A stretch of DNA of 64,000 bases from Rhynchopus sp. YZ270_cl-10 (GCA_964035575.1 OZ037833.1:2046001-2110000), one strand, 5' to 3'; counted from the stretch's first letter, positions 10,107-19,628 are shown. Program-made: numbers and translations. The notes: generated by a model not told the origin, from the sequence alone.

Positions 10107-12579
10107 ATTTCTTATCCTTCGACGTAGACTCCACGACTTGCTGGAAGTATACGATTCTTTTTAAAAGAGTTGGGTCTTCCACACCGACGTGGAGCGTGGG
10201 GAGTAGCTCTTTGAGGGCAGTAAAGTGTTGCTTCTTTACGAGCCCTATCGCCCGGACAAAGGCTTTTTTGTCGGCTTCATATTTTTCATCCGCAGCCGCG
10301 ACTGCTGCAGCGACGGCGGCAGCAATGTGCGACATATGCAATTTGCCCTTTTTGGGCGCAGGCTTTTTCTCCTTCTCCTTCTCCTTCTCCTTCTCCTTCT
10401 CCTTCTCCTTCTCCTTCTCCTTTTCCTTTTCCTTTTCCTTCTCTTCACCCTCCTTCTCTTCCATCACCAACTCACAGAAGACCTTTAACGAGACCTCTCC
10501 TACCATCTTATTGTACAGCACCCCTGCAGGTCTTAATGCAAGCGACTCCTTCTGTAGGTCCTTCACCCGCAGCCGTCTTTGCGGGAGTGACGTGAGGATA
10601 GCCGCACCTACCTTCTCTGTAAGACACGCCAGCTTCAAGAGTTCTTGCACAGAGGGGCCGGCGAACAGCTTCGATTTGAAAGTTCCGGTGGAAATGATGC
10701 CTGATGAAAACTTCCCACCTGCCAAACTAATTGAGGGCACTGCATGGAGTTCTTCTAGATACCCTTTAATTTGGATCGCGCATTTCGATGCCTGAGCAGG
10801 GTCACCAAAAGCTGCAAGGACGTACATCGGGTTCACATCCAACACCCTTCCTCTATTGTCAAGAACCGACGAATTAAAACGCTCCAAAGCTGCCCCCAAG
10901 CGCGCCCCCGAGTCAACCTGAAACGTTTCATCTACAATATCACTGAAGAACGTTGCCTTGGCCTTCTTTGCTTTTTGGGTAGAAGTGAAGAATTTTTTGA
11001 GGGAAATGAGCATCATGGTGCTTGCGTCTGAGGCCAAACCGCTGTCAAATTCGAGGTAGAAGGGGGTGTTGCCTCTCAGTATGATCGAAGACATCAGACT
11101 GTCCCTCGGTGTAGCCGCAGAGGTGCTGGATAAAATCGACATCTGGGACGATATGCTGCCCGACTTCGACAGATCACTGCCACTCCCTGAGTCATCCACC
11201 ATGGACGGGGCTGTCTCGGCCATCGGCGGACTTAATTGCGTCTCCGTCACAGATTCTGATAATGCCGCTTTCTTAGTCGCAAACACCCAGGTCGGAACAA
11301 ATGGACGCAACTGCTGTACCGTCAACACCGCCATCTGCAGATGCTCCTCCACAGCAGAGACTGGCTGATCAGTGTCAAGCAGAGGCACGTCTTCGACAGA
11401 TTCTTCTGCAGCCTCAAGCAGTTCTGGAGGAGTTATAGTAAGTCCTTTGGGAGATACGGCACTTCCTTGAGGGGAGGTGAGGAGTCCTTTCGGAGATGCG
11501 GGCATCTCATCATAGGCGCTAGCTTTTGATGTTTTCCCCCAATTTTCAAGCTGACAGCAATACCGTTGGATAATCTTGCTGGTATCCCCTGCGTGGTCGA
11601 AATCTCTTCGAAGCGATGAATCTACATTCGCGAAGTCATTATGAAGAAGCAACCGTTGAAGCGCAAGAAGAAAGCACCCTGCAATGAGGTACGCGGCTAC
11701 TGCATAGCGGGCATGCTTTTCGGAACGTTTTACTTCGTCTGCGGTTGCGGATTCTACTCCGTCCACGGTTTCTAGCGCATATTCTGACAATCTATCAGTT
11801 ACATATCGTCCTAATACCACTTCAACGTGCTCTCCAGGAGAATCCGACTCAAATCCACCCATTAACTGCGCCACCTCTCGTAAGGTCACCCCCGCAGCTC
11901 CATCGATGTTTTGCACCATCCCAACAAACGACGCCATCTTCTCCTTCAACGCAGCTCTTTGCCCATCTGTAACGTACAACATCTCTAACGCAAGCGTTCG
12001 CGTTCTCTGCATAGAGTAAACTGTCAACATATACATACTCATATCCTCCGATCCTTCAAAGCGAGACGCCTGCGTATATTCCTTTACAGAAAGCTCGTTA
12101 AGATGAGTGACATGAGACGTGATTTCATCAAATAGTTCTGGAAATGAGGTAGGGTCCATGTCGTCGCGAAGGCGTTGAAGTGTTTCGGGGGGAAGAATGT
12201 AGTCTGGGGTGAGATGGAGCGCATTGGTCGTTTCCTCGCGCAGTTTGGAAAGCCGTGCATGGCAGTCATACGGTTCTACCTTTGCGGAGCAGGAGGTGGC
12301 CTCAAGCAGTTCTCCTGATAAAGTGTCGGCAAGATGTGCATACCGTATTGCCTTGAGTGTATGAGAATGTTCCGCCCCAAAGACCGGTCCGATAGCACGG
12401 CTTGCGCCACATAGCGTCACAATTGTTATAGCAAACCCCGTATAAATCCCCAGTAACACCCCAGTTCGGTGATAGATCTTGGTCCCTCGTTCAACCTTTT
12501 CTTCATGGTTCTCATGAGTAACATTTTCAGACAGTTCACATGAAAACAGTTCAGGCGCAACCGGGGTGTCTTCAGCCAT
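10096..12579 (-). CDS. Two-TM sensor protein with degenerate nucleotidyl-cyclase-like domain
   Basis: 827 residues from ATG 12579. Transmembrane segments lie at about 41-63 and 291-312, enclosing an about 225-residue helical, probably extracytosolic domain reminiscent of nitrate/nitrite-sensing (NIT) domains. Residues about 540-700 resemble a class III cyclase fold (FFSDIVDETFQ, LGAALERFN, PMYVLAAFGDP, GGKFSSGIISTG, GPSVQELLKLACLTEKVGAA), but the usual paired metal-binding aspartates and transition-state residues are not evident, so activity is doubtful. Residues about 712-738 are a (Glu-Lys)n run from a GAGAAG microsatellite. An Ala-rich and basic tail follows. The last codons and stop lie in a MITE inverted repeat. 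Likely a signalling receptor; ligand unknown. Confidence 0.7.
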   Translation of the reverse strand: MAEDTPVAPELFSCELSENVTHENHEEKVERGTKIYHRTGVLLGIYTGFAITIVTLCGASRAIGPVFGAEHSHTLKAIRYAHLADTLSGELLEATSCSAKVEPYDCHARLSKLREETTNALHLTPDYILPPETLQRLRDDMDPTSFPELFDEITSHVTHLNELSVKEYTQASRFEGSEDMSMYMLTVYSMQRTRTLALEMLYVTDGQRAALKEKMASFVGMVQNIDGAAGVTLREVAQLMGGFESDSPGEHVEVVLGRYVTDRLSEYALETVDGVESATADEVKRSEKHARYAVAAYLIAGCFLLALQRLLLHNDFANVDSSLRRDFDHAGDTSKIIQRYCCQLENWGKTSKASAYDEMPASPKGLLTSPQGSAVSPKGLTITPPELLEAAEESVEDVPLLDTDQPVSAVEEHLQMAVLTVQQLRPFVPTWVFATKKAALSESVTETQLSPPMAETAPSMVDDSGSGSDLSKSGSISSQMSILSSTSAATPRDSLMSSIILRGNTPFYLEFDSGLASDASTMMLISLKKFFTSTQKAKKAKATFFSDIVDETFQVDSGARLGAALERFNSSVLDNRGRVLDVNPMYVLAAFGDPAQASKCAIQIKGYLEELHAVPSISLAGGKFSSGIISTGTFKSKLFAGPSVQELLKLACLTEKVGAAILTSLPQRRLRVKDLQKESLALRPAGVLYNKMVGEVSLKVFCELVMEEKEGEEKEKEKEKEKEKEKEKEKEKEKEKEKKPAPKKGKLHMSHIAAAVAAAVAAADEKYEADKKAFVRAIGLVKKQHFTALKELLPTLHVGVEDPTLLKRIVYFQQVVESTSKDKKSGH
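10365..10446. repeat. Coding hexanucleotide microsatellite (CTCCTT)n
   Basis: A run of CTCCTT/TTTTCC hexamers inside the sensor gene encodes the (EK)n tract on the minus strand. The Leu-rich and Phe/Ser-rich frames on the plus strand are shadows of it. Confidence 0.9.
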
Positions 12580-12837
12580 TATAAAGAGAAGGTTTTAAAA
12601 AGAGATTATAGGGGGAGGAATTCTACGCAACCATTGTTTTGTGTTTTGTTGTTTTAAGAAAAGATGTAGTGCTTCAATGTTGGGATCTCTCTGGGTGGTG
12701 TTTGTTTTTAGGGGCAGATGATAGGAGGGTGATAGGGAGGGCTAATGGGAGAAGGGAGAGAGAGATGCAGGAATCTTTCATTTTTCCATTCTGCAAAGCA
12801 AGGGGTGTGGCATCACAGTTTTTTAAATATGCGGAGA

Positions 12838-13098
12838 AATGGAGGAGGGTGGTGGGCAGGGCGCGCGCTAACTTTTCGGAAATTTCCCGAAAAAATGGAT
12901 ATCGGGTCCAAAAAAATGTACCTACAGGAAGTATGTGAAGGGGGGCAGAAAAATCAGGGTCATGTTACATTTCCGAGAAAATCCCGGGCTGTGGTGGGGG
13001 ATATACGGAAAAATGGACAAAATTTTGGTGACTTAAATTTTCACAAAATATGAACCCATACTCGTAAACAAGGGTCATTTTCAGGTCTTTCGGACAGC
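12838..13098. repeat. Left arm of a low-copy repeat, inverted relative to 20.7-20.93 kb
   Basis: The segment about 12960-13085 is close to the reverse complement of about 20695-20820 (shared core: AAGGGTCATTTTCAGG and the 5' side CGTAAACAAGGG). Diverged similarity continues outward to the TAGCGCG motif at each end (about 12866 and 20916). There is no coding capacity. Confidence 0.75.
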
Positions 13099-13468
13099 CA
13101 GTACACAGTACACAGTACACAGTACACAGTACACAGTACACAGTACACAGTACACAGTACACAGTACACAGTACACAGTACACAGTACACAGTACACAGT
13201 ACACAGTACACAGTACACAGTACACAGTACACAGTACACAGTACACAGTACACAGTACACAGTACACAGTACACAGTACACAGTACACAGTACACAGTAC
13301 ACAGTACACAGTACACAGTACACAGTACACAGTACACAGTACACAGTACACAGTACACAGTACACAGTACACAGTACACAGTACACAGTACACAGTACAC
13401 AGTACACAGTACACAGTACACAGTACACAGTACACAGTACACAGTACACAGTACACAGTACACAGTAC
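13099..13468. repeat. Perfect 7-bp satellite (CAGTACA)n, about 53 units
   Basis: 370 bp of uninterrupted CAGTACA repeats, with no variant unit that I can see. It gives long frames reading YCVLCTV in all minus-strand phases, which are artefacts. It sits inside a repeat whose other copy at 20.2-20.9 kb lacks the array. Confidence 0.97.
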
Positions 13469-13727
13469 CGTGACTTCACCGGCCAACACCGGAAAACACC
13501 GGCAAACATGGTCAAAATCAGGTGGAATATACATAAGTACATCATGGGGGGGTAGGGAACAGGTAGCGCCGCAGGCGCACGGTACCCAACTTTTTTCTTT
13601 TTTCTTTCCCCTTTTCTCTGCTTTCTTTTGATTGCGCGAGCCGATTGCTCTCCACGGTGGGGTCACATGTGTGTCCAAAAACTATCTGAAGTGCCCTTAC
13701 TGTACAACATGGGATTCTCTGATTTTC

Positions 13728-14034
13728 TTACTGGGGGGGGGCGAATAAGAGATGTGGCATCTCTTATTAGGCGAACGGACGAGCCAAAAATAAAAAAAAT
13801 TTTTTTGGGGAAAAAAAGCAAATAGACATTTTCGCCGGAGGCAAAAAAAATTTTTTGACCACTTTTTTGCCAGACCGGGTAGACAGGGTAAAATTTCAAA
13901 ATGTTTTTTCAAGATAAAACCCTGGTGCGTGCAAAAAAAAAAAAAAAAAAATACCCCCAAAATCTCAACCTGATCTCTTATTCGGCTCTAATCTCTTATT
14001 CACCCCTGATCTCTTATTCGCCCCCCCCCAGTAA
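13728..14034. mobile_element. 307-bp MITE with 26-bp terminal inverted repeats, copy 1
   Basis: It starts TTACTGGGGG and ends with the exact complement, and the inverted repeat continues through GGCGAATAAGAGAT. The right end carries three iterations of the ATCTCTTATTC portion. A second copy lies at 29156-29460 with near-identical sequence. Flanks suggest a TA target within TTA/TAA, as in Tc1/mariner-type elements, but this is not certain. There is no coding capacity. Confidence 0.85.
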
Positions 14035-14491
14035 GGAAATCGTGTAATCAAAAAAATTTTGTACCGCGAAAAAACCTCGAAAAAACCGGGTGTGAGGGTG
14101 TGGATTTAGCGCGCGCCCTGGTGGTGGGGGGGTGTAAAAATAAAATAAATAAACAGAGAAAGGTTTGGTAAGGATGAACCTAATCCACACATGGTTGGTC
14201 ACCTATAGCCACCTTAGAAGAAAAAAAAAACCCGAAGAAGCCTTGAGAGATGGGCCTCGCTTTGCACATTTAAAATAAAAAAAGAAAGAGGGTGCGGGAA
14301 GATATCAACTCTCGCGTGAAACGCGCAGTTCACCCTCTATTTTTTTCAACACAACTAGCACAACTATGTTTTTTTTCTAACTCTTTTGGGATATTAACAT
14401 TTTTCTCTCTGCGCGCGTTCTTTTCTTCAAAAATCGCACAATCAAATAGACTCGCGGGTATTATGACACAGTCCCAGGGGAGGGGGTGTTT
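14035..14491. other. Spacer with one degenerate hairpin copy; no gene
   Basis: A diverged family-A element near 14154-14205 (GGTAAGGATGAACC...GGTTGGTCACC, complementary AACC/GGTT ends). The remainder is A/T-rich and pyrimidine runs. Confidence 0.5.
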
Positions 14492-15060
14492 CTACTTCTT
14501 CTGGTCCAAAAGCCTTTGTAAATATTGTCGGTGGAACTCAAGACGGGATGTCTTTGCGGCACCGGGGTCGGTGACGTTCACCCCTGGCTTCGCTGCGACG
14601 AATGCAAGCACCCATTTGTCGAGGAAGTCGCTGACTTTGTGTGTCTTCGTGTATCTGTTTGTGTGAGGAAGGTTAAGATACTATTTTCAATCGAAAGATG
14701 GAGTTTTATCCACCAGGTGAGGAAGGCTATTTATTTTATTTTTTTGGACACTCTGTGTTTGGCTTTAATAGCTGCCGTTCTGTCCTACCAGATTTTTTTA
14801 AAAACAAACACATACTTTGCGTCATCCACGCGAGCGTGTACGTGAGCTGCATATTGCGTGGCGGACTCAGGGTCCACAGTACCCTCCTGTTTCAACAGAT
14901 CGATGTACTCCAGGCAGTACGGGACCGGGTCTGGCGGCTGGTGTTTAAGCAGACGGCTTGCGATTCGTTCGTAGAACTCCACTGTCTCGCCCTGCCTCAG
15001 GTATTCCTTCGCCTGCTCCACGGCAGTTTCGTCTGCAAGCACTTCTGCGTCGGTTAACAT
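14492..15060 (-). CDS. RIIa/DPY30-like dimerisation-domain protein, two exons
   Basis: I join exon 1 (15060-14816) to exon 2 (14654-14492) across a 161-bp intron starting GTATGT and ending AAACAG; the frame is continuous, giving 135 residues. Exon 1 contains YERIASRLLKHQPPDPVPYC followed by LEYIDLLKQ (about residues 30-57), which resembles the RIIa/DPY30 dimerisation and docking fold. Exon 2 adds YTKTHKVSDFLDKWVLAF and a basic end. Such small proteins often sit on axonemal or PKA-anchoring complexes. Family membership is moderately sure, the role inferred. A probable acceptor (CCCCACTGAAG) lies about 20 bases before the ATG. Confidence 0.7.
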
Positions 15061-15251
15061 TGTTTAATAGTGTTTTCCTTCAGTGGGGTGATTGGATTCA
15101 GCGAGCGAGACAAAAAAAAAAAAACAGAAAACGTTATTATTCCAAGGAAACTCTAATTCGCGGGAAAACAATATAAAAAAACGAAGATGAACTTCTGCGC
15201 CACCTCCATGCTCGAATACAATGTCTATAAATCGGCTCGGCCTTGGAACAA

Positions 15252-16616
15252 TCAGCGCAGTCTTCTCAACCTTCCTCGCAGAAACAGAGCAAACCCTAAC
15301 AGGACCAGCAGTACGACAAGCCTCCAACTTCCCTTTTTGCTGGCACCTTCCCCCCCGCTGCTATGTGGCCGCACGAATGACTCTAATTTTGCAGAAATCT
15401 GCGTCCACTTCCGCGCCAGTGGCTCCGTCAACACAATGTCCTTCCTTCTCTTCACCTCACGCTGCAATGCTTCCACGGCAAGGTGCTCATCCGACAGCTC
15501 ATGCTCCCTGATATCACCTTCATACTCAAACACCATATCACAAACACGACATTTAAACTGCCTCTTCTCATCCACCTTTACCCCCCGAATCACATCTAAA
15601 TACGCTGAAGACAGTCCCATATCATGCAGATAATACGGTGAAGTACAGAGATTTCTTCGTATAAGGTTTTTTGCTTTATATAAAAGATGTTGATGTAAAT
15701 TGGTGTGAATAAAGCGAAGAAGGTGGTCAACGGTGATGTGCGCAGCGGGGAGCGCATCTGAACGGACAAAGGTGCCCTGATCGCCACAGAGCGAGGTGTA
15801 TTCTATGAAAAGCAAAAGGGGTGTGCGGGATGGGGTGCCACAACGTTGGCCCCCTGAAGCTGCCATTCTGCTGCGAAGGGAGGAGACCCGTTTGTTTGGA
15901 TTGGTTTCTAGAGCAAATGCGATATTTGTGTCGCGTTTGCAGAGTTCCGCAGTGGTTGTAAAGCTTTCAACAGATTTCTCCTTCAATGCATCGTCTAGCA
16001 CTCCATCCAACAATAACACCACCATCGCCTTTCTCGATACCCGCATATTCCCGCACCGAGATTTCATCAAAAATGCGATTCCATCCTCCGACGCCTTCTC
16101 ATAACTCCCATTCACAGCGTTGTGCCGATACACCAAGCAATTTGTCTCGCACCTCACGCACCCCTCCTTCCCCACGATGCTTCCATAGAACAACGCAAAA
16201 AACCGCTGATGCGATTCATTTCCATTGCACAACCCCTCCAGCTGTGTACAATGCTGCGACGAGGCCTTCACCCAACGTCGTGCCGCCTTTTTGAAATGCG
16301 TTTTTAAGAGAACCTTTGCGGAAAATGTTTTTGCAGCATCTTTTACCCAACCAAGCTCGAAATGGACGTTGACATGCGAGTTGTCGTCGTTGTAGAAGAT
16401 TAGGTACGGTGCAGTGGTATTGCCAGGTGCAGTAAGAACGCCAGGAACTTCGCCATATGTGATCTGACGCGTTGTGGCCTTGGTGCGGCTGCTGTGGAAG
16501 GTGTCAGCCCAGCGCTTCCTCTCGAGACAGAGCTCCTCCTCCACAGTGTGGAGGCGTTCTAGGGAGCAAGTAGGTTCGTCAGTGACGGCTTCCGGCTTGG
16601 ATACATTACCTCCCAT
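15252..16616 (-). CDS. Predicted N-myristoylated, tail-anchored C2H2 zinc-finger protein
   Basis: 454 residues from ATG 16616; the acceptor-like CCCTTCACTGCAG lies two bases upstream. It starts MGGNVSKP, a strong N-myristoylation pattern (Gly2, Ser6). Residues about 1-350 match no family I recognise. Near residue 372 there is one C2H2 finger (FKCRVCDMVFEYEGDIREHE then LSDEH). The C-terminus is a single hydrophobic helix (WRLVVLLVLLGFALFLRG) with an Arg-rich tail. It therefore looks tethered to membrane at both ends with a zinc finger just inside the anchor. It could bind RNA, DNA or protein at a membrane. Domain reading is from sequence; role unknown. Confidence 0.75.
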   Translation of the reverse strand: MGGNVSKPEAVTDEPTCSLERLHTVEEELCLERKRWADTFHSSRTKATTRQITYGEVPGVLTAPGNTTAPYLIFYNDDNSHVNVHFELGWVKDAAKTFSAKVLLKTHFKKAARRWVKASSQHCTQLEGLCNGNESHQRFFALFYGSIVGKEGCVRCETNCLVYRHNAVNGSYEKASEDGIAFLMKSRCGNMRVSRKAMVVLLLDGVLDDALKEKSVESFTTTAELCKRDTNIAFALETNPNKRVSSLRSRMAASGGQRCGTPSRTPLLLFIEYTSLCGDQGTFVRSDALPAAHITVDHLLRFIHTNLHQHLLYKAKNLIRRNLCTSPYYLHDMGLSSAYLDVIRGVKVDEKRQFKCRVCDMVFEYEGDIREHELSDEHLAVEALQREVKRRKDIVLTEPLARKWTQISAKLESFVRPHSSGGEGASKKGSWRLVVLLVLLGFALFLRGRLRRLR

Positions 16617-16991
16617 CCCTGCAGTGAAGGGAAAGAGATAAAAAAGAGAGAAATAATTCAGATAAATCCTTCTAAAAGATAGAGTTGCCCATTAATATCT
16701 GAGAGGAAGATAACACCAAGTCTGTGTGTTAAGTCATCTGAGAGAGATGGAGAAGAGAACTGGAGACTCAAAAAGTGTGGCCCTTTTTTTTTGCGACTAT
16801 GCTAGCTTTTTTTGTGCAAAAAAAAAAAAAAAAAATCTTCCCTCTCTTTTGTTTTGGTATAAAAAAATAGTTGCAAAAAGTGAATCTAAAGGGTTTACCC
16901 AACAATCCACTATAATTGTCTTCGAAACAATGTGGTTGAAATTTTGCCGTTGAAACACACGTATTGCAAAATATGTGCCTTCAAAAAAAAA

Positions 16992-18263
16992 TCATTTCCG
17001 TTCACTGAGAGTTACCTCAGCGATAATGGGGTAATGATCAGAGGTTTCCTCGCCGTTGGGGTATTTTGGTATGGAACACGTGTGCACCTCGAGAGATGCT
17101 GTTTTGTCGTCACCGATTGCTTCTACGTAGAGAATATAGTCAAGACGCTCGCCTACTCCCCATGTGGCAAGAGAGTTTTGAGCTGAACAGTACGTGACAA
17201 GCTTGCTGTCAAAGAAGCCACTGTTTTCTTTGTGGATGTCGCAGATTGTGAGGTCATCCCGCCCACCTTGGTGACCTGCGTTAAGAATGGTTTTGTATAG
17301 CTCATGAGAGTAGTTGGAATCAATGTTGAAGTCTCCAGTCAAGAATATCCCGCACTGTGCCAAAGAAAAGCCAAATTTTGCGCTGAGGGATCGTGCATTG
17401 CGAGCAACGGCCTCGTGGAGTTGTTTGAGTTGCTTGCGTTGTGAGTTATTCTCGTTGGTAGGGTCAAGATGGGTGTTGCAACAAAGCAGGTATGGCGCAG
17501 TGGGAAACGCCACTGACACATCGAGCAGAACAAACGCAATCCCTTTCTGACTCTTTGTGTTCGAAAACTCGAATTTTTCCTGCGAAAAGTGAAGCAGTGG
17601 GTAGATAGACTTGGACCCCGCATAGAGCCCTCCGGTCTGCCTCATAAAATAGCTGACTGAATCAAGCAAAGTAAACCCAAAGCTTTTCTGCGTCTGCGGA
17701 TGCACATTCATATTGCTCTCAATCTCCTGCTGAAAGCCAGCCACAGAGCTCCCCCACATCTCCTGAAACAGAAGCACGTCGACCCGTTCAGAGACCACTG
17801 TCTTCCCTGCCTTCACAGCGCGCTCCCCTTGGCGGACACATGTCTTGTTGTCGTCATTGACAAGCCATCCTGGAATAAGATAAGCATTAAAGCTCATGAT
17901 CCTCAGCCGATCTTCGTTTCGTTGAGCAAGGAAGGTGTGGATGGTGATTCTCAGTGCTTTCTGTGTAGTCTCATCGTGACGCTTGGCGACGTCGAAGATG
18001 GACTCCCCCTTTGAGGTTTTCACAGCAATGTCAATGACAGAGTTCGCGACACACAGAATCTTCTCCATCGCCTTGAAGTCTGCAAACCACACAGCGTGGT
18101 GGAGCAGTGTAAACTCACGGCCCTCTGGGCGTTTGTTGATGAGATCCGACGACAGTGATGGAACATGCTCTTCAGAGAGTGCATCCCCCCATCTCCCCTG
18201 TTTTGCGTGATCTAGAATGGTATTTAATTGCGAAACAGACGCTGTGTCTTCGGATTGCAGCAT
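16992..18263 (-). CDS. Neutral sphingomyelinase-like endonuclease/exonuclease/phosphatase-fold protein with ankyrin-like N-terminus
   Basis: 423 residues from ATG 18263 (further upstream methionines are in leader sequence). Residues about 45-105 look like ankyrin repeats (GREFTLLHHAVWFADFKAME). From about 118 comes a complete EEP fold: MSFNAYLIPG, LLFQEMWGS (metal-binding Glu), NTHLDPTNENNSQ, GIFLTGDFNIDS (catalytic Asp-Asn), RLDYILY and SDHYPII (catalytic Asp-His). These are the neutral sphingomyelinase motifs; inositol-phosphate phosphatases are the alternative. It has no membrane helix. The gene's 5' part is tandemly duplicated just to the right. Confidence 0.85.
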   Translation of the reverse strand: MLQSEDTASVSQLNTILDHAKQGRWGDALSEEHVPSLSSDLINKRPEGREFTLLHHAVWFADFKAMEKILCVANSVIDIAVKTSKGESIFDVAKRHDETTQKALRITIHTFLAQRNEDRLRIMSFNAYLIPGWLVNDDNKTCVRQGERAVKAGKTVVSERVDVLLFQEMWGSSVAGFQQEIESNMNVHPQTQKSFGFTLLDSVSYFMRQTGGLYAGSKSIYPLLHFSQEKFEFSNTKSQKGIAFVLLDVSVAFPTAPYLLCCNTHLDPTNENNSQRKQLKQLHEAVARNARSLSAKFGFSLAQCGIFLTGDFNIDSNYSHELYKTILNAGHQGGRDDLTICDIHKENSGFFDSKLVTYCSAQNSLATWGVGERLDYILYVEAIGDDKTASLEVHTCSIPKYPNGEETSDHYPIIAEVTLSERK

Positions 18264-18333
18264 TTTTGTCTGCTTCTTTATGTGGTTTTGTGTATTCTGG
18301 AATGTGATTGGAGGAGGGAGAATAAGAGCCCCC

Positions 18334-18498
18334 AAGTGTTTGCACTTTGGGAGGTGCTTTGCCGGAAAATTATATAAGAATAGCATAAACGCCTCGCCGT
18401 ACAACCCAGCGGACGCAACACCGACAAATGAATCTGTGCAACATGAAAAACGCACAGGAGGGTTAGAGGATGAAACAACCACTCTCTCGCTCTCTATA
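18334..18498. repeat. About 165-bp dispersed repeat, second copy at 24568-24740
   Basis: Starts AAGTGTTTGCACTTTGGG and ends in a CTCTCTCGCTCTCT run. The copies differ by scattered changes. Each contains an ACGCCTC...GGACGCA segment like the family-B hairpins. This copy lies exactly between the sphingomyelinase gene and its partial duplicate. Confidence 0.85.
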
Positions 18499-18499
18499 C

Positions 18500-18946
18500 G
18501 CATTAAAGCGCATGATCCTCATCCAATCTTCGTTTCGTTGAGCAAGGAAGGTGTGGATGGTGATTCTCAGTGCTTTCTGTGTAGTCTCATCGTGACGCTT
18601 GGCGACGTCGAAGATGGACTCCCCCTTTGAGGTTTTCACAGCAATGTCAATGACAGAGTTCGCGACACACAGAATCTTCTCTATCGCCTTGAAGTCTGCA
18701 AACCACACAGCGTGGTGGAGCAGTGTAAACTCACGGCCCTCTGGGCGTTTGTTGATGAGATCCGACGACAGTGATGGAATATGCTCTTCAGAGAGTGCAT
18801 CCCCCCATCTCCCCTGTTTTGCGTGATCTAGAATGGTATTTAACTGCGAAACAGACGCTGTGTCTTCGGATTGCAGCATTTTTGTCTGCTTCTTTATGTG
18901 GTTTTGTGTATCCTGGAATATGATTGGAGGAGGGAGAATAAGAGCC
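18500..18946 (-). pseudogene. Truncated tandem copy of the sphingomyelinase 5' region
   Basis: About 447 bp match 17884-18330 with few changes, including the ATG (18879), the ankyrin-like region and the first residues of the EEP fold. The frame then runs into unrelated repeat sequence and ends (138 residues, stop at 18463), so all catalytic motifs are absent. Differences are mostly conservative (HVPSL/HIPSL, AMEKIL/AIEKIL). It reads as a recent partial duplication; expression of a decoy ankyrin protein is possible but unsupported. Confidence 0.85.
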
Positions 18947-19189
18947 CCCCCTCGGTACCCTTTGGCGGAAAGAAACCCTGCAGTGTTAAAAAAAGAGGAG
19001 AAAAATAGAAAAATGAAATACCCCCCTTCTTTATTCGTTGCGCGTTGTTTGTGTTGATCACTAAGCCTCTACGCATAGTAATAATTTACTGCGGTGCCGC
19101 AGTGAATAGAGAATGAATACACATGGTCCCAAAAAAGAGGAAAATATTGGGGAATCAGAGGATTTATCTTTTTTTTTTGACAATCACCT

Positions 19190-19262
19190 ACCCGAGTAGG
19201 GGATCGCGGTACTCAAATACCGCCCGAAGGCTATTTTTTTCTGGGAGAAAAAACAACAGGCC
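19190..19262. repeat. Family C double hairpin
   Basis: GACAATCACC is followed by a CCTA-CCCGAG-TAGG stem-loop and then GCGGTA-CTCAAA-TACCGC, then GCCCGAAGGCTA. Related copies lie at about 30333 and 43028. The stems differ but remain complementary. Confidence 0.65.
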
Positions 19263-19334
19263 TGACACTCAGGGGGGGGAACGGCACCTCAATTGAGATG
19301 CAGGGTGTTGAGGTTACACATTGCTTTTTTTCTT

Positions 19335-19628
19335 CTCCCCATCCCTACCCCAGTTAAGGGAGGGCTGTGGGTGGCTATATCGGAGTGAACCAGCTACTAG
19401 ATGGTTCGATGGGTCTTTCGCCCCTATACCCAGCTTGGACGAGCGATTTGCACGTCAACACCGCAACGGTCCTCCACCAGAGTTTTCCCTCGGCTTCGAC
19501 CTATCCAGGCATAGTCCGCCCCTATACCCAGCTTGGATAAGCGGTTTTGCCCTTCAACGCCGTAAGGGTGTTACACCAGAGTTCCCCCTCGGCTTCGACC
19601 TACTTAGGTATAGTTGCCTCCACATTAC
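19335..19628 (-). rRNA. LSU (28S) rRNA fragment, domain II, with internal tandem duplication
   Basis: On the minus strand this matches a highly conserved LSU segment: AACTATACCTAAGTAGG, AAGCCGAGG...ACTCTGGTG, GACGTGCAAATCG, GGGTATAGGGGCGAAAGA and CGAACCATCTAGTAGCTGG. The stretch from ACTATRCCTR to GGGTATAGGGG occurs twice in tandem (about 19528-19625 and 19427-19523), and the outer copy is more diverged. No other rRNA parts flank it. It is most likely an rRNA pseudogene fragment; a fragmented functional rRNA piece is less likely. Confidence 0.8.

Noticed and set aside
10196-10795. Phe/Ser- and Leu-rich frames opposite the sensor gene
   Set aside because: Produced by the CTCCTT microsatellite and the coding strand's complement.
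13041-13678. Long frames of 140-237 residues repeating YCVLCTV
   Set aside because: They are translations of the perfect 7-bp satellite, open in every minus-strand phase because the unit contains no stop. Not a protein gene.
13041-14034. Functional telomere
   Set aside because: The 7-bp array is internal, flanked by unrelated single-copy sequence on both sides, and does not match known telomere units.
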